A DNA stretch of 32,700 nucleotides from an uncultured Myxococcales bacterium (GTDB lineage: Bacteria; Myxococcota_A; Polyangia; Polyangiales; Houyiibacteriaceae): NCBI GenBank assembly GCA_937893795.1, contig CALCTH010000620.1:1-32700 (forward strand). Reading direction: 5' to 3'. The position numbers and the translations under genes were made by a program. Positions 24,251 through 32,567 of the stretch are shown here, in pieces. The notes under the pieces were generated by a model. It was not told the DNA's origin. It made no database searches and was given only the letters and a program-made list of their open reading frames with translations. How positions within the stretch are numbered: the first letter of the stretch is position 1; every line of letters starts with the position of its first letter.

Positions 24251-25975
24251 ATGAAGATCTGCCCGGTCTGCGGACTTCAGTACCCGAACGACCAAGAGCT
24301 CTGCTTCGTCGACAACGCGCGGCTCGAGCTCATGGCGGACCCCTGGCTCGGTCAGACGCTGGCCGGTCGCTACCTCGTCGAGGAGGTCATCGGCGAAGGC
24401 GGCATGGCCACGGTCTACCGCGCACGGCACACGCTCGTGGACCGGCCCATCGCCGTGAAGATCCTGAGCCAGGCCCTCGCGAAGAACCCGGCCATGCGGG
24501 AGCGCTTCCGCCGCGAGGCGAAGAACGCCGCGCAGCTGGCGCATCCGAATATCATCGAGATCGACGACCACGGCGAGACGCCCGAGGGCGCCGTCTTCAT
24601 GGTGATGGAGCTCCTCGAGGGCGCGCCGCTCTCGGACCTCATCGCCGAGGGGCCCATGGCCGCCGAGCGGGTCATGACGCTCGGCCTCCAGCTCGCCCGG
24701 GGCCTCGCCCGCGCGCACGACTTCGACGTAATCCACCGGGACCTCAAACCCGAGAACGTCTTCGTGACGGCGGGCGAAGGCGGGCAACCGCTGGTGAAGC
24801 TCCTCGACTTCGGCATCGCGCGCTCGATGCACGACAGCCGGCTCACGAACGCCGGCGAGATCTTCGGCACGCCGCAATACATGGCGCCGGAGCGCGTCAC
24901 GAGCATCGACGCGGGTCCCGCCGCCGACCTCTACGCCCTCGGCTGCATCCTCTACGAGATGCTCGTGGGCCGGCCGCCCTTCGAGGCCGAGGAGATCACC
25001 GGCTACTTCATCGCCCACATGCAGCAGCCGCCGCCCAGGCCGAGCGCGGACGTGCGCTGCCCGGCCCAGCTCGAAGCGCTGATCCTCGCGTTGATGGAGA
25101 AGGCGCCCGAGCGCCGCCCCGTCGACGCGCACCAGGTCATCAAGGAGCTGCAGGCCCTCGCGCCCGCAGAGGAGGACACGCTCGAGGCGCCGCCCATCAC
25201 CGGTGTCACCCGTCGGCCGGCCGTCGCCCCGACGCTGCCGCCGACCACGCTCGAGCGCTGGGCGCGAAGGACGGCCATCTTCGAGGAGATGCTCGCCCGG
25301 GCGCATCCGGGCGCCGCGCCGGCCGAGCTCCGCGCCCTGCTCGACGGTATCCGCGACACGCTCGGACGCGTCCACGCCATCCGGAGCGCGGGGCTCAAGG
25401 AGCAACGCACCCTCGAGGCCCTCGACCGCGACGCGCGGGAGACGCGGGCGCGGCTGGGCTTCGCCGTGCAGTCCTTGGCCGAGGACTTGAGCGCGGCCCG
25501 GGAGACGGCGCGCGACGCGCGGGCCGAGGTGCAGCCCTACCTGGATTCGGAAGCGCAGGCCAAGGGCGCCTACGACGCCGGGCTCGGCCAGCTCGAGTCC
25601 CGCGGCGGCTTCCGGACGCTGGATGCGCCCGACTCGGGTTACGCGGCCACGCTCCACGCCATCGCCGACGCGGTGGAGCGCTGGCACCTGGCCCACGGCA
25701 GCGCGGAGAAGGCGCGGCGCTGGGTCGAGGCGAAGGAGCGCGAGGTGACGGACCTCGACTTTCAGATCCAGGCGCTCCGCGGGAACCTCGCGAAGGTGGA
25801 GCAGACGTACGACGCGCGCCGGGAAGCGAGCGAAGAGGTGCTGACCCGCGGGGGCGTCGAAGCGGCGGAGCGGGAGCAGGATCTCATCGGGCTGGCGGCG
25901 CGCTTCTGCGACGCGCTCCGGAGCGAGCGGCGCCTCGACGATCTCTTCCGCAAGCTCGAGGCGGAGAGCGCATGA
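24251..25975 (+). CDS. Ser/Thr protein kinase with zinc-ribbon-like N-terminus and coiled-coil C-terminus
   Basis: 574 residues. It opens with MKICPVCGLQYPNDQELCF, a half zinc ribbon (CxxC then Cys). The kinase domain covers about 40-300: glycine loop GEGGMATVYRA, Lys70 in IAVKIL, catalytic loop HRDLKPEN (Asp164), DFG, then GTPQYMAPE. All key residues are present, so it should be active. After a Pro/Thr-rich linker, residues 330-574 are Arg/Glu/Ala-rich and look helical, probably coiled coil, with no membrane segment. The start ATG at 24251 precedes the conserved CPVC; longer frames run through the RRM gene. It follows the RRM gene by 13 bases and overlaps the cyclase start by four (ATGA), so all three are probably translated from one message. 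Candidate substrates are its operon partners. Confidence 0.92.
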   Translation: MKICPVCGLQYPNDQELCFVDNARLELMADPWLGQTLAGRYLVEEVIGEGGMATVYRARHTLVDRPIAVKILSQALAKNPAMRERFRREAKNAAQLAHPNIIEIDDHGETPEGAVFMVMELLEGAPLSDLIAEGPMAAERVMTLGLQLARGLARAHDFDVIHRDLKPENVFVTAGEGGQPLVKLLDFGIARSMHDSRLTNAGEIFGTPQYMAPERVTSIDAGPAADLYALGCILYEMLVGRPPFEAEEITGYFIAHMQQPPPRPSADVRCPAQLEALILALMEKAPERRPVDAHQVIKELQALAPAEEDTLEAPPITGVTRRPAVAPTLPPTTLERWARRTAIFEEMLARAHPGAAPAELRALLDGIRDTLGRVHAIRSAGLKEQRTLEALDRDARETRARLGFAVQSLAEDLSAARETARDARAEVQPYLDSEAQAKGAYDAGLGQLESRGGFRTLDAPDSGYAATLHAIADAVERWHLAHGSAEKARRWVEAKEREVTDLDFQIQALRGNLAKVEQTYDARREASEEVLTRGGVEAAEREQDLIGLAARFCDALRSERRLDDLFRKLEAESA

Positions 25976-27582
25976 GCCAGAACGACGAGACGCAGGCGCT
26001 GAAGCGCCGGCTGGAGCGCCTCGAGGCGCGGCTCAAGATGAACGAGGCCGCGGACGAGACCCTCGAGCTCGCGCTGCGCGACCGACTCCCCCTCGAGTCG
26101 GCGCTTCGCTCCATGCTTCCGCTCCTCGTGGCGCATACGGGCGCGGACGACGCCTGGGTCCGCACCTACGACGAGGACCTACGGCTTCGGGACTTCCGCT
26201 ATGCAGGCGCCGCCGGCGACTTCCCCCTCACGCCCGAGGAGATCCTCCGGGCGACGGACGCCGGGGAGCGCGTTCGCAAGCTCACCGACGGTCATACGGT
26301 GCTCGCGCAGCCCCTCGACGTCGCCGGCGAGCTCTTCGGCGCCGCGGCCGTCGCGCTGAGCACCCCGCCGGACCCCGAGCGGCTCGCGAGCGTCAGCGTG
26401 CTCCTGGACACCTGGTGCGAGGAGCGCGACGGCTACCTCGCGTCCATCGCGTGGAGCCGGCGCAAGCACCGCGTGACGCAAGCGCTGAGCGACGCGCTGA
26501 AGGAGCCGGTGCTCGACGAAGGCGTGAACCGGGCCATCGCCGTGCTGAAGGAGAACGTGGCCTTCGACGATCTCCTCCTCGTCTTCAAGCACGAAGAGGA
26601 CTTCGGCGGCGCGAGCCTGCACTACAAGATCATCGAGGGGGGCGAGCTCACGCACGATTCCCGGTCCCCCGCGGCGAGCGTGGACGACTTCGTGCGCGAG
26701 ACGGCGCCGGCGCTGCTGCGCGGCGAGTCCCGCGCGCTCCTCGAGCGCTTCGGGTTCTCGAAGGGCCGCGAAGAGGTGCTCATCAGCGGCGTGCGGAAGA
26801 AGCAGGTTCTCGGTCGCGTGGTGGTGACGAGCGCGCGCGGCGAGTTCAACACCTACGACCGCGATCTCGTCGAGCTCTTCGCCGACTACCTCCGGCAGCG
26901 CGTCGTGGACTTCAACCGCGAGTGGAAGCGCCTCTCGCTGACCTTCTCGCCGGACACCGTCAAGCGTCTGCTCCAGGAGGACGACTACCGAGCGCGCTTT
27001 CTAGCGCCGGCCGAGCACGACGTGGCGGTGATGTTCTGCGACATCAGCGGCTTCACGCGCATCAGCGAGCAGCTCCTCGGCGAGCCGGCGCTCATCGGGC
27101 AGCTCGTCGACGTCTGGGGCCGGCAGGTCGTGGACATCGTGTGGGAGACGGGCGGCGTCTTCGACAAGATGGTCGGCGACTGCGTGATCGGGCTCTGGGG
27201 CCCGCCCTTCTTCGACCTCGCGCCCCGGGAGGCATGCGCTCGAGCGGCCGACGCCGCGGAGCGCATCCGCGAGGTGACGCGAGCCCTCGGAGACGATCCG
27301 CGCTTCCCCCAGCTGGCCGGAGCCGAGCCGCCCATCGGCGTGGCCACGGGACTGAGCTTCAGCCGGCTCTTCGTGGGCCTCTTCGGACCGAACGAGGACT
27401 ACACGGGCTTCAGCTCGGGCATGAACAACACGGCGCGTCTTCAAGGGCTCGCCACCCGCGACGAAATCCTCTGCCTGGAGCCCTTTTCCCAGGTCCTGGC
27501 CACGCCGAAGCGCTTCGGGGACGTGCGCTCGGCCCCGGTGAAGAACGTCGCGGAGCCCCTGCAGTTTCGGGCTCTCGCCTGA
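25972..27582 (+). CDS. GAF-type class III adenylyl cyclase
   Basis: 536 residues, cytosolic. The first 30 residues are a coiled coil (LKRRLERLEARLKM). Two GAF-like regions follow, about 35-150 and 170-320, and a class III cyclase domain fills 340-535. Metal-binding Asp357 (FCDISGF) and Asp403 (KMVGDCVIG) are 46 residues apart, as expected. Lys399 and Thr478 sit where adenine-selecting residues lie, and Asn485 and Arg489 (MNNTARL) match the transition-state pair. I therefore predict ATP to cAMP rather than cGMP. The start ATG at 25972 overlaps the kinase stop (ATGA), implying coupling. GAF ligands or kinase phosphorylation may set its activity; this is inference. No cAMP receptor gene is in the window. 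Confidence 0.9.
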   Translation: MSQNDETQALKRRLERLEARLKMNEAADETLELALRDRLPLESALRSMLPLLVAHTGADDAWVRTYDEDLRLRDFRYAGAAGDFPLTPEEILRATDAGERVRKLTDGHTVLAQPLDVAGELFGAAAVALSTPPDPERLASVSVLLDTWCEERDGYLASIAWSRRKHRVTQALSDALKEPVLDEGVNRAIAVLKENVAFDDLLLVFKHEEDFGGASLHYKIIEGGELTHDSRSPAASVDDFVRETAPALLRGESRALLERFGFSKGREEVLISGVRKKQVLGRVVVTSARGEFNTYDRDLVELFADYLRQRVVDFNREWKRLSLTFSPDTVKRLLQEDDYRARFLAPAEHDVAVMFCDISGFTRISEQLLGEPALIGQLVDVWGRQVVDIVWETGGVFDKMVGDCVIGLWGPPFFDLAPREACARAADAAERIREVTRALGDDPRFPQLAGAEPPIGVATGLSFSRLFVGLFGPNEDYTGFSSGMNNTARLQGLATRDEILCLEPFSQVLATPKRFGDVRSAPVKNVAEPLQFRALA

Positions 27583-27621
27583 GGCCTCAAGGAGCGGCCA
27601 GGGGCCACCGTTTGGACATCC

Positions 27622-28635
27622 GTGGCTTCTTCCCCCTCGACTCCATCCCCGGATCTGGGTGCGGTCATCGCGGTGATCGACCAGTCACCCGTGGACGTGC
27701 CGTCGACGGTGCTGGCCGACGTCGCCCGCGCGACGGCGAGGGCCGGCCTGCGCACCGTCGTTGCGGGCACGCTCCCTTCGGACCTGGCGACGGGGATGGC
27801 GACCCGTGTGCGCTCCCCCTGGGCCACCAGGATCGAGCATCTCTTCGCCGTCCCGCCCTCGCGAAACCCCCGGACGCTCGTGCGCGAGCTGGCCCGCGCG
27901 CGCGGCGCCGTCTGCCTCGTGGACGTGCGCGAGGTGGGGCCCGAGGCGTCGGCGCTCGCCGACGTCCTCTTGGTCGTCTGCCCGGACGCCGCCGCCAGCC
28001 AGGTCGAGATCGCCGTCGACATGGCGCTCACGGCGCGCATCCGTGATCTTGCCCGCGACGAGGACGAGGCGCGCGGTCTCGCCGAGCTGCTGGACGCCCC
28101 GGAGCCGCCGGCGCTGATGCTCGCGAAGAGCGCGGGCAGCATGCCGCGCCTCATCCTCGAGAGCCTGGAGTCCCTCCGCGTCGACATCGTCGGCGAAGGG
28201 GAGGGCTCCGTGGGTCTCGCGACGCGCGTGAGCGAGCGGTGGGGCGTCCGCCTCCCGGCCGTGCACCACGCGGACGCGATCGGGGAGCTTCAAGCGCGCA
28301 TGCTCACGCCGAGCGCCCGGGAGCTCCGCCGAACGCGGGTAAACCGAACGCGCCGCTCCACGAACGGGTCGGTGCTGAACCACGTCCGCGCCGAGCCGCG
28401 TCACCGCGTGCAGCGCGCGTGCCGCGTCGTGACCGGCGACGGGACGCGCTGGGGCGCCTGGCTCGTCGACATCTCGGGCTCCGGCGTCGGCCTCATGCTC
28501 GACGCCCCGGTGCACGTCGGCGACGTGATCGCGGTGGAGCTGCCCGACGGCCTACAGGACGCCGAGATCAAGCGCGTTCACGGACGCCAGGTCGGCGCAG
28601 CCTTCGTCGGCGAGCGCGCAGCCCGGGCGAGCTGA
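27622..28635 (+). CDS. Degenerate MinD/ParA-like domain fused to a C-terminal PilZ domain
   Basis: 337 residues. The N-terminal 230 resemble a MinD/ParA fold: AVIAVID, then a helix like ADVARATARAGLRTVVAG, and later LADVLLVVCPDAAASQVEIA, recalling the LADxxLVVxxP part of that family. Where the Walker A loop should be, DQSPVDVPST replaces KGGVGKTT: the lysine and glycines are gone, so ATP hydrolysis is unlikely. Residues 258-330 are PilZ: an Arg-rich RHRVQR segment (not a clean RxxxR) and DISGSGVGL at 283-291, matching (D/N)xSxxG. c-di-GMP binding is thus possible but uncertain. The start is GTG at 27622, 39 bases after the cyclase stop, with a weak Shine-Dalgarno. It is probably the last gene of the operon. 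Confidence 0.75.
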   Translation: MASSPSTPSPDLGAVIAVIDQSPVDVPSTVLADVARATARAGLRTVVAGTLPSDLATGMATRVRSPWATRIEHLFAVPPSRNPRTLVRELARARGAVCLVDVREVGPEASALADVLLVVCPDAAASQVEIAVDMALTARIRDLARDEDEARGLAELLDAPEPPALMLAKSAGSMPRLILESLESLRVDIVGEGEGSVGLATRVSERWGVRLPAVHHADAIGELQARMLTPSARELRRTRVNRTRRSTNGSVLNHVRAEPRHRVQRACRVVTGDGTRWGAWLVDISGSGVGLMLDAPVHVGDVIAVELPDGLQDAEIKRVHGRQVGAAFVGERAARAS

Positions 28636-28641
28636 TACGGC

Positions 28642-28929
28642 TCAGGAGCCGCCGTCGGCCTCGACGCGCGGGAGCCCGGCAGTGTTGGCGCAGTAGCCAC
28701 GCCCCGCGCCGCCCACCTCGGTACGGCAGGCCTGGGTGCTCCCGCAGTCGCTGTCCGCCGCGCAGGGCGCGGCGCAGATGCCTTCGCCAGCGCCGCCGGC
28801 CACGAGCTGCGCGCAGATGTTGCCGCCGCTGCAGCCCGAGTCCGTGGTGCAGCGGCCATCGCCGACGCAGCCGCCGAGAGCGAAGAGCGCCGTGGCGAAG
28901 AACCCGGCGGCGAGGAGGGAGCGCGTCAT
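28642..28929 (-). CDS. Small cysteine-rich lipoprotein
   Basis: 95 residues from ATG 28929. The signal MTRSLLAAGFFATALFALGGC ends in a good lipobox (ALGGC, lipidated Cys at residue 21). The mature part, about 75 residues, has ten or so cysteines in C-T-T-D-S-G-C and C-A-A-D-S-D-C type spacing, a pattern common in short secreted myxobacterial proteins with Cys-rich repeats resembling EGF or Stig1 modules. No enzyme motif. It converges with the PilZ gene, the stops being six bases apart. A longer frame from 28986 would put residues before the signal and is rejected. Confidence 0.75.
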   Translation of the reverse strand: MTRSLLAAGFFATALFALGGCVGDGRCTTDSGCSGGNICAQLVAGGAGEGICAAPCAADSDCGSTQACRTEVGGAGRGYCANTAGLPRVEADGGS

Positions 28930-29006
28930 GGCCGCGGAAGGTAGCCAGCGACACTCCTGGGGGTCAACGTCGCGCCGTGCGCTCACGATGAGCCTAGGGG
29001 CCGGGC

Positions 29007-29813
29007 ATGGACGCTGCTCCCCTCGGCCCGGCGGATGCGCTTTACGTTCCGGCAGAGGCCGTGGCCGACGACCCCGCGCTCGGATGGGTCCGCGGCACCG
29101 TGGAGGTCGTCGATGCGTGCTACGCCGCGCGGCTCCGCCCGGCCGAGCTGGCGCCGGAGGCGCTCCGCACGGTGCACGTGGATCACTTTCGGGCCCAGGC
29201 GTTCGCCGGGGGCTTCGCGCAGTACGTCTACAACTCCCGCTGGGCGCCGCTGGCCGTGGGCGTGCTGCGCCGAGGGCTCCGCGCCATCGGCGCGAGCGAG
29301 ACCGCGGCGCTCTTCGACGAGGGTGTGCGGTTGATCGCGCGGCTCGGCTCGGAGCGCCTCGAGGCCTTCCTCGCGAGCCGCGTCTTCGGGCCGAACCCCG
29401 AGCGGGACGCGCTGAGCGCGCTGGACCGACGGCTCCAGCTGGCGCTTGAGCGGGAGGACCTTCGCGCGCTGAACGTAGGCGCCGTGCGAAGCTGCGAGCG
29501 GCTCCGGGTCGAGCCCGGCGAGGTGATCGAGGCGCGTCTTCAGCGATGGCACGCGGCGCTCCCGGACCTCGCGGCGCGCGAGACCGAGGCCGCGGCGTCG
29601 ACGCCGCGCTACCGGCGCGTGGCGGCGGAAGCCTGCGCCGCGGCGGGCATCGCGCTCCGGAGCGTGATCGCGGGGGACCCCACGCACCTCCACGCGGGCG
29701 CCTTCCGCATGGGCTGGCACCTCGAGACGGATCGCGGGACCTGCGTGCTGGTGGAGCTCGGCGAGCGTGTGGAGCTCATCGGCCCAGCCGGGGAGACCCT
29801 GGTGCGCGTCTGA
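29007..29813 (+). CDS. DUF4375 (DMP19-like) family protein
   Basis: 268 residues. The recognisable part is HVDHFRAQAFAGGFAQYVYN, then LRRGLRAIGASETAALFDEG, matching the DUF4375 pattern of an NGGFxQYxxNS core followed by a helix ending IGA. The rest, including a Trp/Glu-rich region near the end (FRMGWHLETDRGTCVLVELG), I do not recognise. No signal or membrane segment. The start ATG at 29007 has AGGGG about seven bases upstream. It lies between a lipoprotein (divergent) and a glutathione transferase (convergent, five bases between stops). Function unknown. Confidence 0.78.
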   Translation: MDAAPLGPADALYVPAEAVADDPALGWVRGTVEVVDACYAARLRPAELAPEALRTVHVDHFRAQAFAGGFAQYVYNSRWAPLAVGVLRRGLRAIGASETAALFDEGVRLIARLGSERLEAFLASRVFGPNPERDALSALDRRLQLALEREDLRALNVGAVRSCERLRVEPGEVIEARLQRWHAALPDLAARETEAAASTPRYRRVAAEACAAAGIALRSVIAGDPTHLHAGAFRMGWHLETDRGTCVLVELGERVELIGPAGETLVRV

Positions 29814-29818
29814 CGCGA

Positions 29819-30436
29819 TCAGCTCGGTGGCTTCGTCGCCACCATGCTCGCCCGCTCGGCAAAGCGCGTGAACCAGCCGACGAGGCCCGGGTGCGCGCCC
29901 CGCCAGAGATCGTGGTCCGCCCAGCGGAAGTCGAGGTAGCCGAGGGCCGCCGCGGCGGCGATGGTCCCGAGCGTCGGCTCGTCGCCGAGCGGCGTGGCGG
30001 CGAGCGCCGCGACCCCGCGCTTCGCCTTGTCGAGCTGGGCCTCCAGCCAGGGCTGCCAGCGCGCGCTCTCCGGGCGGAGCACCAGCTCGTAGCGACAGAG
30101 CACGACGGCATCGACGATCCCGTCGGCGAGGGCCTCGAGGCGGTCGTCGCGGAAGCGCTCCGCGCCCTCCGGCGGCTGCAGCCGCGCGCCCTGGTGCCGC
30201 GTGTCGAGGTAGCGGGCGATGACGCGGGAGTCGAAGAGCGCGGGCAGCCCGCGCACCTCGAGCGCCGGAATCTTCCCGAGCGGGTTCTCGGCGTTGAGGG
30301 CCGCGACGGGTGCCGTGGGCGAGAGCTTGGCCGCCGTGTGGTCCACCTCGGTGACGTCGCCTTCGAGGCCGGTCTCGCGCAGCTGAACGCGCACCTTTCG
30401 TGCGAAGGGGCTCGTCGGGGTCATGTGAAGCTTCAT
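29819..30436 (-). CDS. Glutathione S-transferase family protein (YibF-like)
   Basis: 205 residues. The N-terminal thioredoxin-like domain begins MKLHMTPTSPFARKVRVQL, with Ser/Thr near residue 9 where the GST active site lies, then NPLGKIPALEV with the conserved cis-Pro, and LFDSRVIARYLD. The helical C-terminal domain follows (GYLDFRWADHDLW near the end). It should act in the cytosol on glutathione or glutathione conjugates; the substrate is unknown. The start ATG at 30436 has GAGAGG six bases upstream. It is divergent from a second GST at 30483, with only 46 bases between starts, so both promoters share that space. Confidence 0.9.
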   Translation of the reverse strand: MKLHMTPTSPFARKVRVQLRETGLEGDVTEVDHTAAKLSPTAPVAALNAENPLGKIPALEVRGLPALFDSRVIARYLDTRHQGARLQPPEGAERFRDDRLEALADGIVDAVVLCRYELVLRPESARWQPWLEAQLDKAKRGVAALAATPLGDEPTLGTIAAAAALGYLDFRWADHDLWRGAHPGLVGWFTRFAERASMVATKPPS

Positions 30437-30482
30437 CGGTTGCCTCTCGGGGGCGAAGCGTAGCCGGTTACGCTGCGTGGCG

Positions 30483-31214
30483 ATGAACGAGGCGACGACT
30501 CCCGAGCTCTACTACTGGCCGGGGCTCCCGGGCCGCGGCGAGCTGGTGCGGCTGGTGCTCGAAGCGGCCGAGGTGCCCTACCGCGACGTCGCCGGGGAGC
30601 CGGACGCCCTCGCGGCGGTGCTCGCGGCACGGAAGGGCAGCCTCGGCGGCGCCACGCGCCCCTTCGCGCCGCCCATCCTGGTGCTCGGCGACGAAGTGCT
30701 CTCGCAGACGGCGCTCGTCATGGACGTGCTCGGCCAGCGCTACGGGCTGGTGCCGAAGGAGGCGGCGGCGCACGCCCGGGTGCGCATGGTCGTGCTGACC
30801 TGGCTCGATCTGCTGACCGAGGCGCACGACACGCATCACCCCATCGGCGTGAGCATCCCCTTCGAGGACCAGCGCCCCGAAGCGCGGAAGGCCGGCGCGC
30901 ACTTCCGGGAGCGCCGGCTGGACGGCTGGCTCGACCACTTCGCGGCGGTGGTGCGCGAGAACGGCACGGGCTGGCAGGTAGGCAACGCGCTGAGCACGGC
31001 CGATCTCGCGGCGTTTCAGGTGCTGGCGGGCCTCGACCACGCCTTCCCGCGTGCCATGGCGGCCGCGCGCCGACCCGAGCTCGACGCCTTGGCCGCGCGC
31101 GTCGAGGCCCATCCTTCGGTCGCCGCCTACCTCGCGAGCGACCGGCGCCGGCCCTTCGACGACACGGGCATCTTCCGGCGCTACCCGGAGCTCGATGCCG
31201 TGGCCGATGAGTAG
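30483..31214 (+). CDS. Glutathione S-transferase family protein (sigma-like)
   Basis: 243 residues. The N-terminal domain begins PELYYWPGLPGRGELVRLVL, the form with Tyr followed by GRGE that is typical of alpha/mu/sigma GSTs, where the Tyr activates glutathione. AVVRENGTGWQVGNALSTAD in the helical domain carries the conserved N-capping motif. The low similarity to the neighbouring GST suggests recruitment of a different subfamily rather than recent duplication. ATG at 30483 is chosen; GTG at 30477 in the same frame is possible. No clear Shine-Dalgarno. Confidence 0.88.
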   Translation: MNEATTPELYYWPGLPGRGELVRLVLEAAEVPYRDVAGEPDALAAVLAARKGSLGGATRPFAPPILVLGDEVLSQTALVMDVLGQRYGLVPKEAAAHARVRMVVLTWLDLLTEAHDTHHPIGVSIPFEDQRPEARKAGAHFRERRLDGWLDHFAAVVRENGTGWQVGNALSTADLAAFQVLAGLDHAFPRAMAAARRPELDALAARVEAHPSVAAYLASDRRRPFDDTGIFRRYPELDAVADE

Positions 31215-31226
31215 AGCGCGGTGCGC

Positions 31227-32093
31227 TCAGAGCTGGATGCGCTCGATCTTCCCGAGCCCCTTGCCGTCGACGAAGCGCGGCTCGGAGCTCGGCGCCGTCA
31301 TGGCGAAGAGGTTCGAGCCCCCGTCCCAGGCGACGGCGAAGACGAGCTGCGAGCAGGCGTGGCGGGCGACGATGGCGCCCGTGGCGTCGAGCTGGAGCAC
31401 CTCGGGCACGAGCGCCGGCGCGACGAAGAGCCCGCCGTCGGGGCCCGCGGAGAGCCCGTCCGGCGCGATGCCGTGGGCGGGGTCGAAGGCGGCGTGCGTG
31501 CGCGGGTTCGAGAGCGCCCCGTCGGCCGCCACGTCGTAGGCCTGGATACGGAAGGCGACGGTCTCGTTGACGTAGAGCGTGGCGCCGCTCTCCGAGAGCA
31601 CCATGCCGTTGGGGAAGAGCATGGGGACGCCGGCCGGCGTGGCGGTCCCGTCGGGGGCGACGTGCGCGAGCTGGGCAACGTATTTGCCGGGGGCCGCGTG
31701 CACGAGCGCGACGGCCTCGGGGACCTCCATCTGCTCGAGCATGGCGTGAAGGTCGAAGCCGAAGTTGCCGACCCAGGCGTGGCCGCTGGGCGCGACGAGC
31801 ATGTCGTTGGCGTGGAAGGACGCGATGGAGGAGAGGTCGCCGTGCGTGACGAGCTCGCCGCTGGCCTCGAGGCGGAGGACGCGGCGGTCGGTCATGGCCA
31901 CGACGAGGAGGCGCCCGTCCGGAAGCCAGCCGAGGCCCGAGGGCTGGGTGGGCACGTCGCAAACCCTGGTCTCGTTGCCCTCGAGGTCGGTGGAGAAGAC
32001 CGCCTTTCGGTAGAAGTCCGAGTACCAGAGCCGGCCCTCGCGCCAGCGCGGTCCTTCGCCGAAGTCGAGCCCCGACACGAGCACGTCCGCCAT
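31227..32093 (-). CDS. SMP-30/gluconolactonase family protein
   Basis: 288 residues, a six-bladed propeller of the SMP-30/LRE family of metal-dependent lactonases. Ligand-type motifs are visible: FGEGPRW with Glu13, SGLGWLPDGRLL, HANDM with its Asn, LFPNGMV with its Asn, and IAPDGLSAG with its Asp. These four positions bind Ca or Zn in relatives. The likely substrate is a sugar lactone, but many members are annotated without proof. The start ATG at 32093 has GGGAGG seven bases upstream. No signal peptide; cytosolic. It converges with the GST gene, 12 bases between stops. Confidence 0.91.
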   Translation of the reverse strand: MADVLVSGLDFGEGPRWREGRLWYSDFYRKAVFSTDLEGNETRVCDVPTQPSGLGWLPDGRLLVVAMTDRRVLRLEASGELVTHGDLSSIASFHANDMLVAPSGHAWVGNFGFDLHAMLEQMEVPEAVALVHAAPGKYVAQLAHVAPDGTATPAGVPMLFPNGMVLSESGATLYVNETVAFRIQAYDVAADGALSNPRTHAAFDPAHGIAPDGLSAGPDGGLFVAPALVPEVLQLDATGAIVARHACSQLVFAVAWDGGSNLFAMTAPSSEPRFVDGKGLGKIERIQL

Positions 32094-32185
32094 TCCACAC
32101 CTCCCATGCGGGCGCGCCCACCCCGAGCCGCCCGTGCGGGCACTCTACCCTGGGCGCCGGCGGGCTTGGGCCCGAGGAGGGCAGC

Positions 32186-32515
32186 ATGATTGCGGCCACG
32201 CCGGAGCCCCCGTACCTCGCGGTGATCTTCACGAGCGTCTTCGCCGGGAAGGACGAGGAGGCCTACGAGCAGACGGCCGAGCGCATGCTCGAGCTGGCGG
32301 CGGGGATGGAGGGCTTCCTGGGCGCCGCGACGCCGCCGCGATCGCGCTCCGGGCTGGGGATCACGGTGAGCTATTGGCGCGACGAGGCGGCCATCGCCCG
32401 CTGGCGCGACCACGCGGACCATCGCGCCGCGAAGGCCGCCGGGCGCCGGCGCTGGTACCGCGCCTACGCGCTCCGCATCGCGCGCGTCGAGGCCGAGCGA
32501 CGCATGGGGACCTGA
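32186..32515 (+). CDS. Antibiotic biosynthesis monooxygenase-fold (ABM) protein
   Basis: 109 residues. The segments PYLAVIFTSVFAGKDEEAYE, AAGMEGFLGAA, GITVSYWRDEAAIARWRDHA and a basic C-terminus match the dimeric alpha-beta barrel of ABM proteins, in which W(R/K)(D/S)xxAxxxWxxHxxH is the conserved line. Such proteins include heme- or quinone-handling oxygenases, but many have no known activity; no specific substrate can be inferred. The start ATG at 32186 is preceded by GAGGAGGG at ideal spacing. Confidence 0.85.
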   Translation: MIAATPEPPYLAVIFTSVFAGKDEEAYEQTAERMLELAAGMEGFLGAATPPRSRSGLGITVSYWRDEAAIARWRDHADHRAAKAAGRRRWYRAYALRIARVEAERRMGT

Positions 32516-32528
32516 GCGCGCCGCGCCC

Positions 32529-32557
32529 TTGACTCCGCGCGCCTCCCAGGACATCAC
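32529..32557 (+). promoter_or_regulatory. Possible sigma-70-type promoter of the tRNA-Leu gene
   Basis: TTGACT at 32529-32534 is a good -35; 17 bases on, CATCAC is a poor -10. The tRNA begins ten bases after it, which fits. Confidence rests on the -35 and position only. Confidence 0.4.
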
Positions 32558-32567
32558 CACGCCCCAC

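Noticed and set aside
23852-25696. 614-residue open frame antisense to the RRM and kinase genes
   Set aside because: Crosses two real genes and ends in Arg/Pro runs; shadow.
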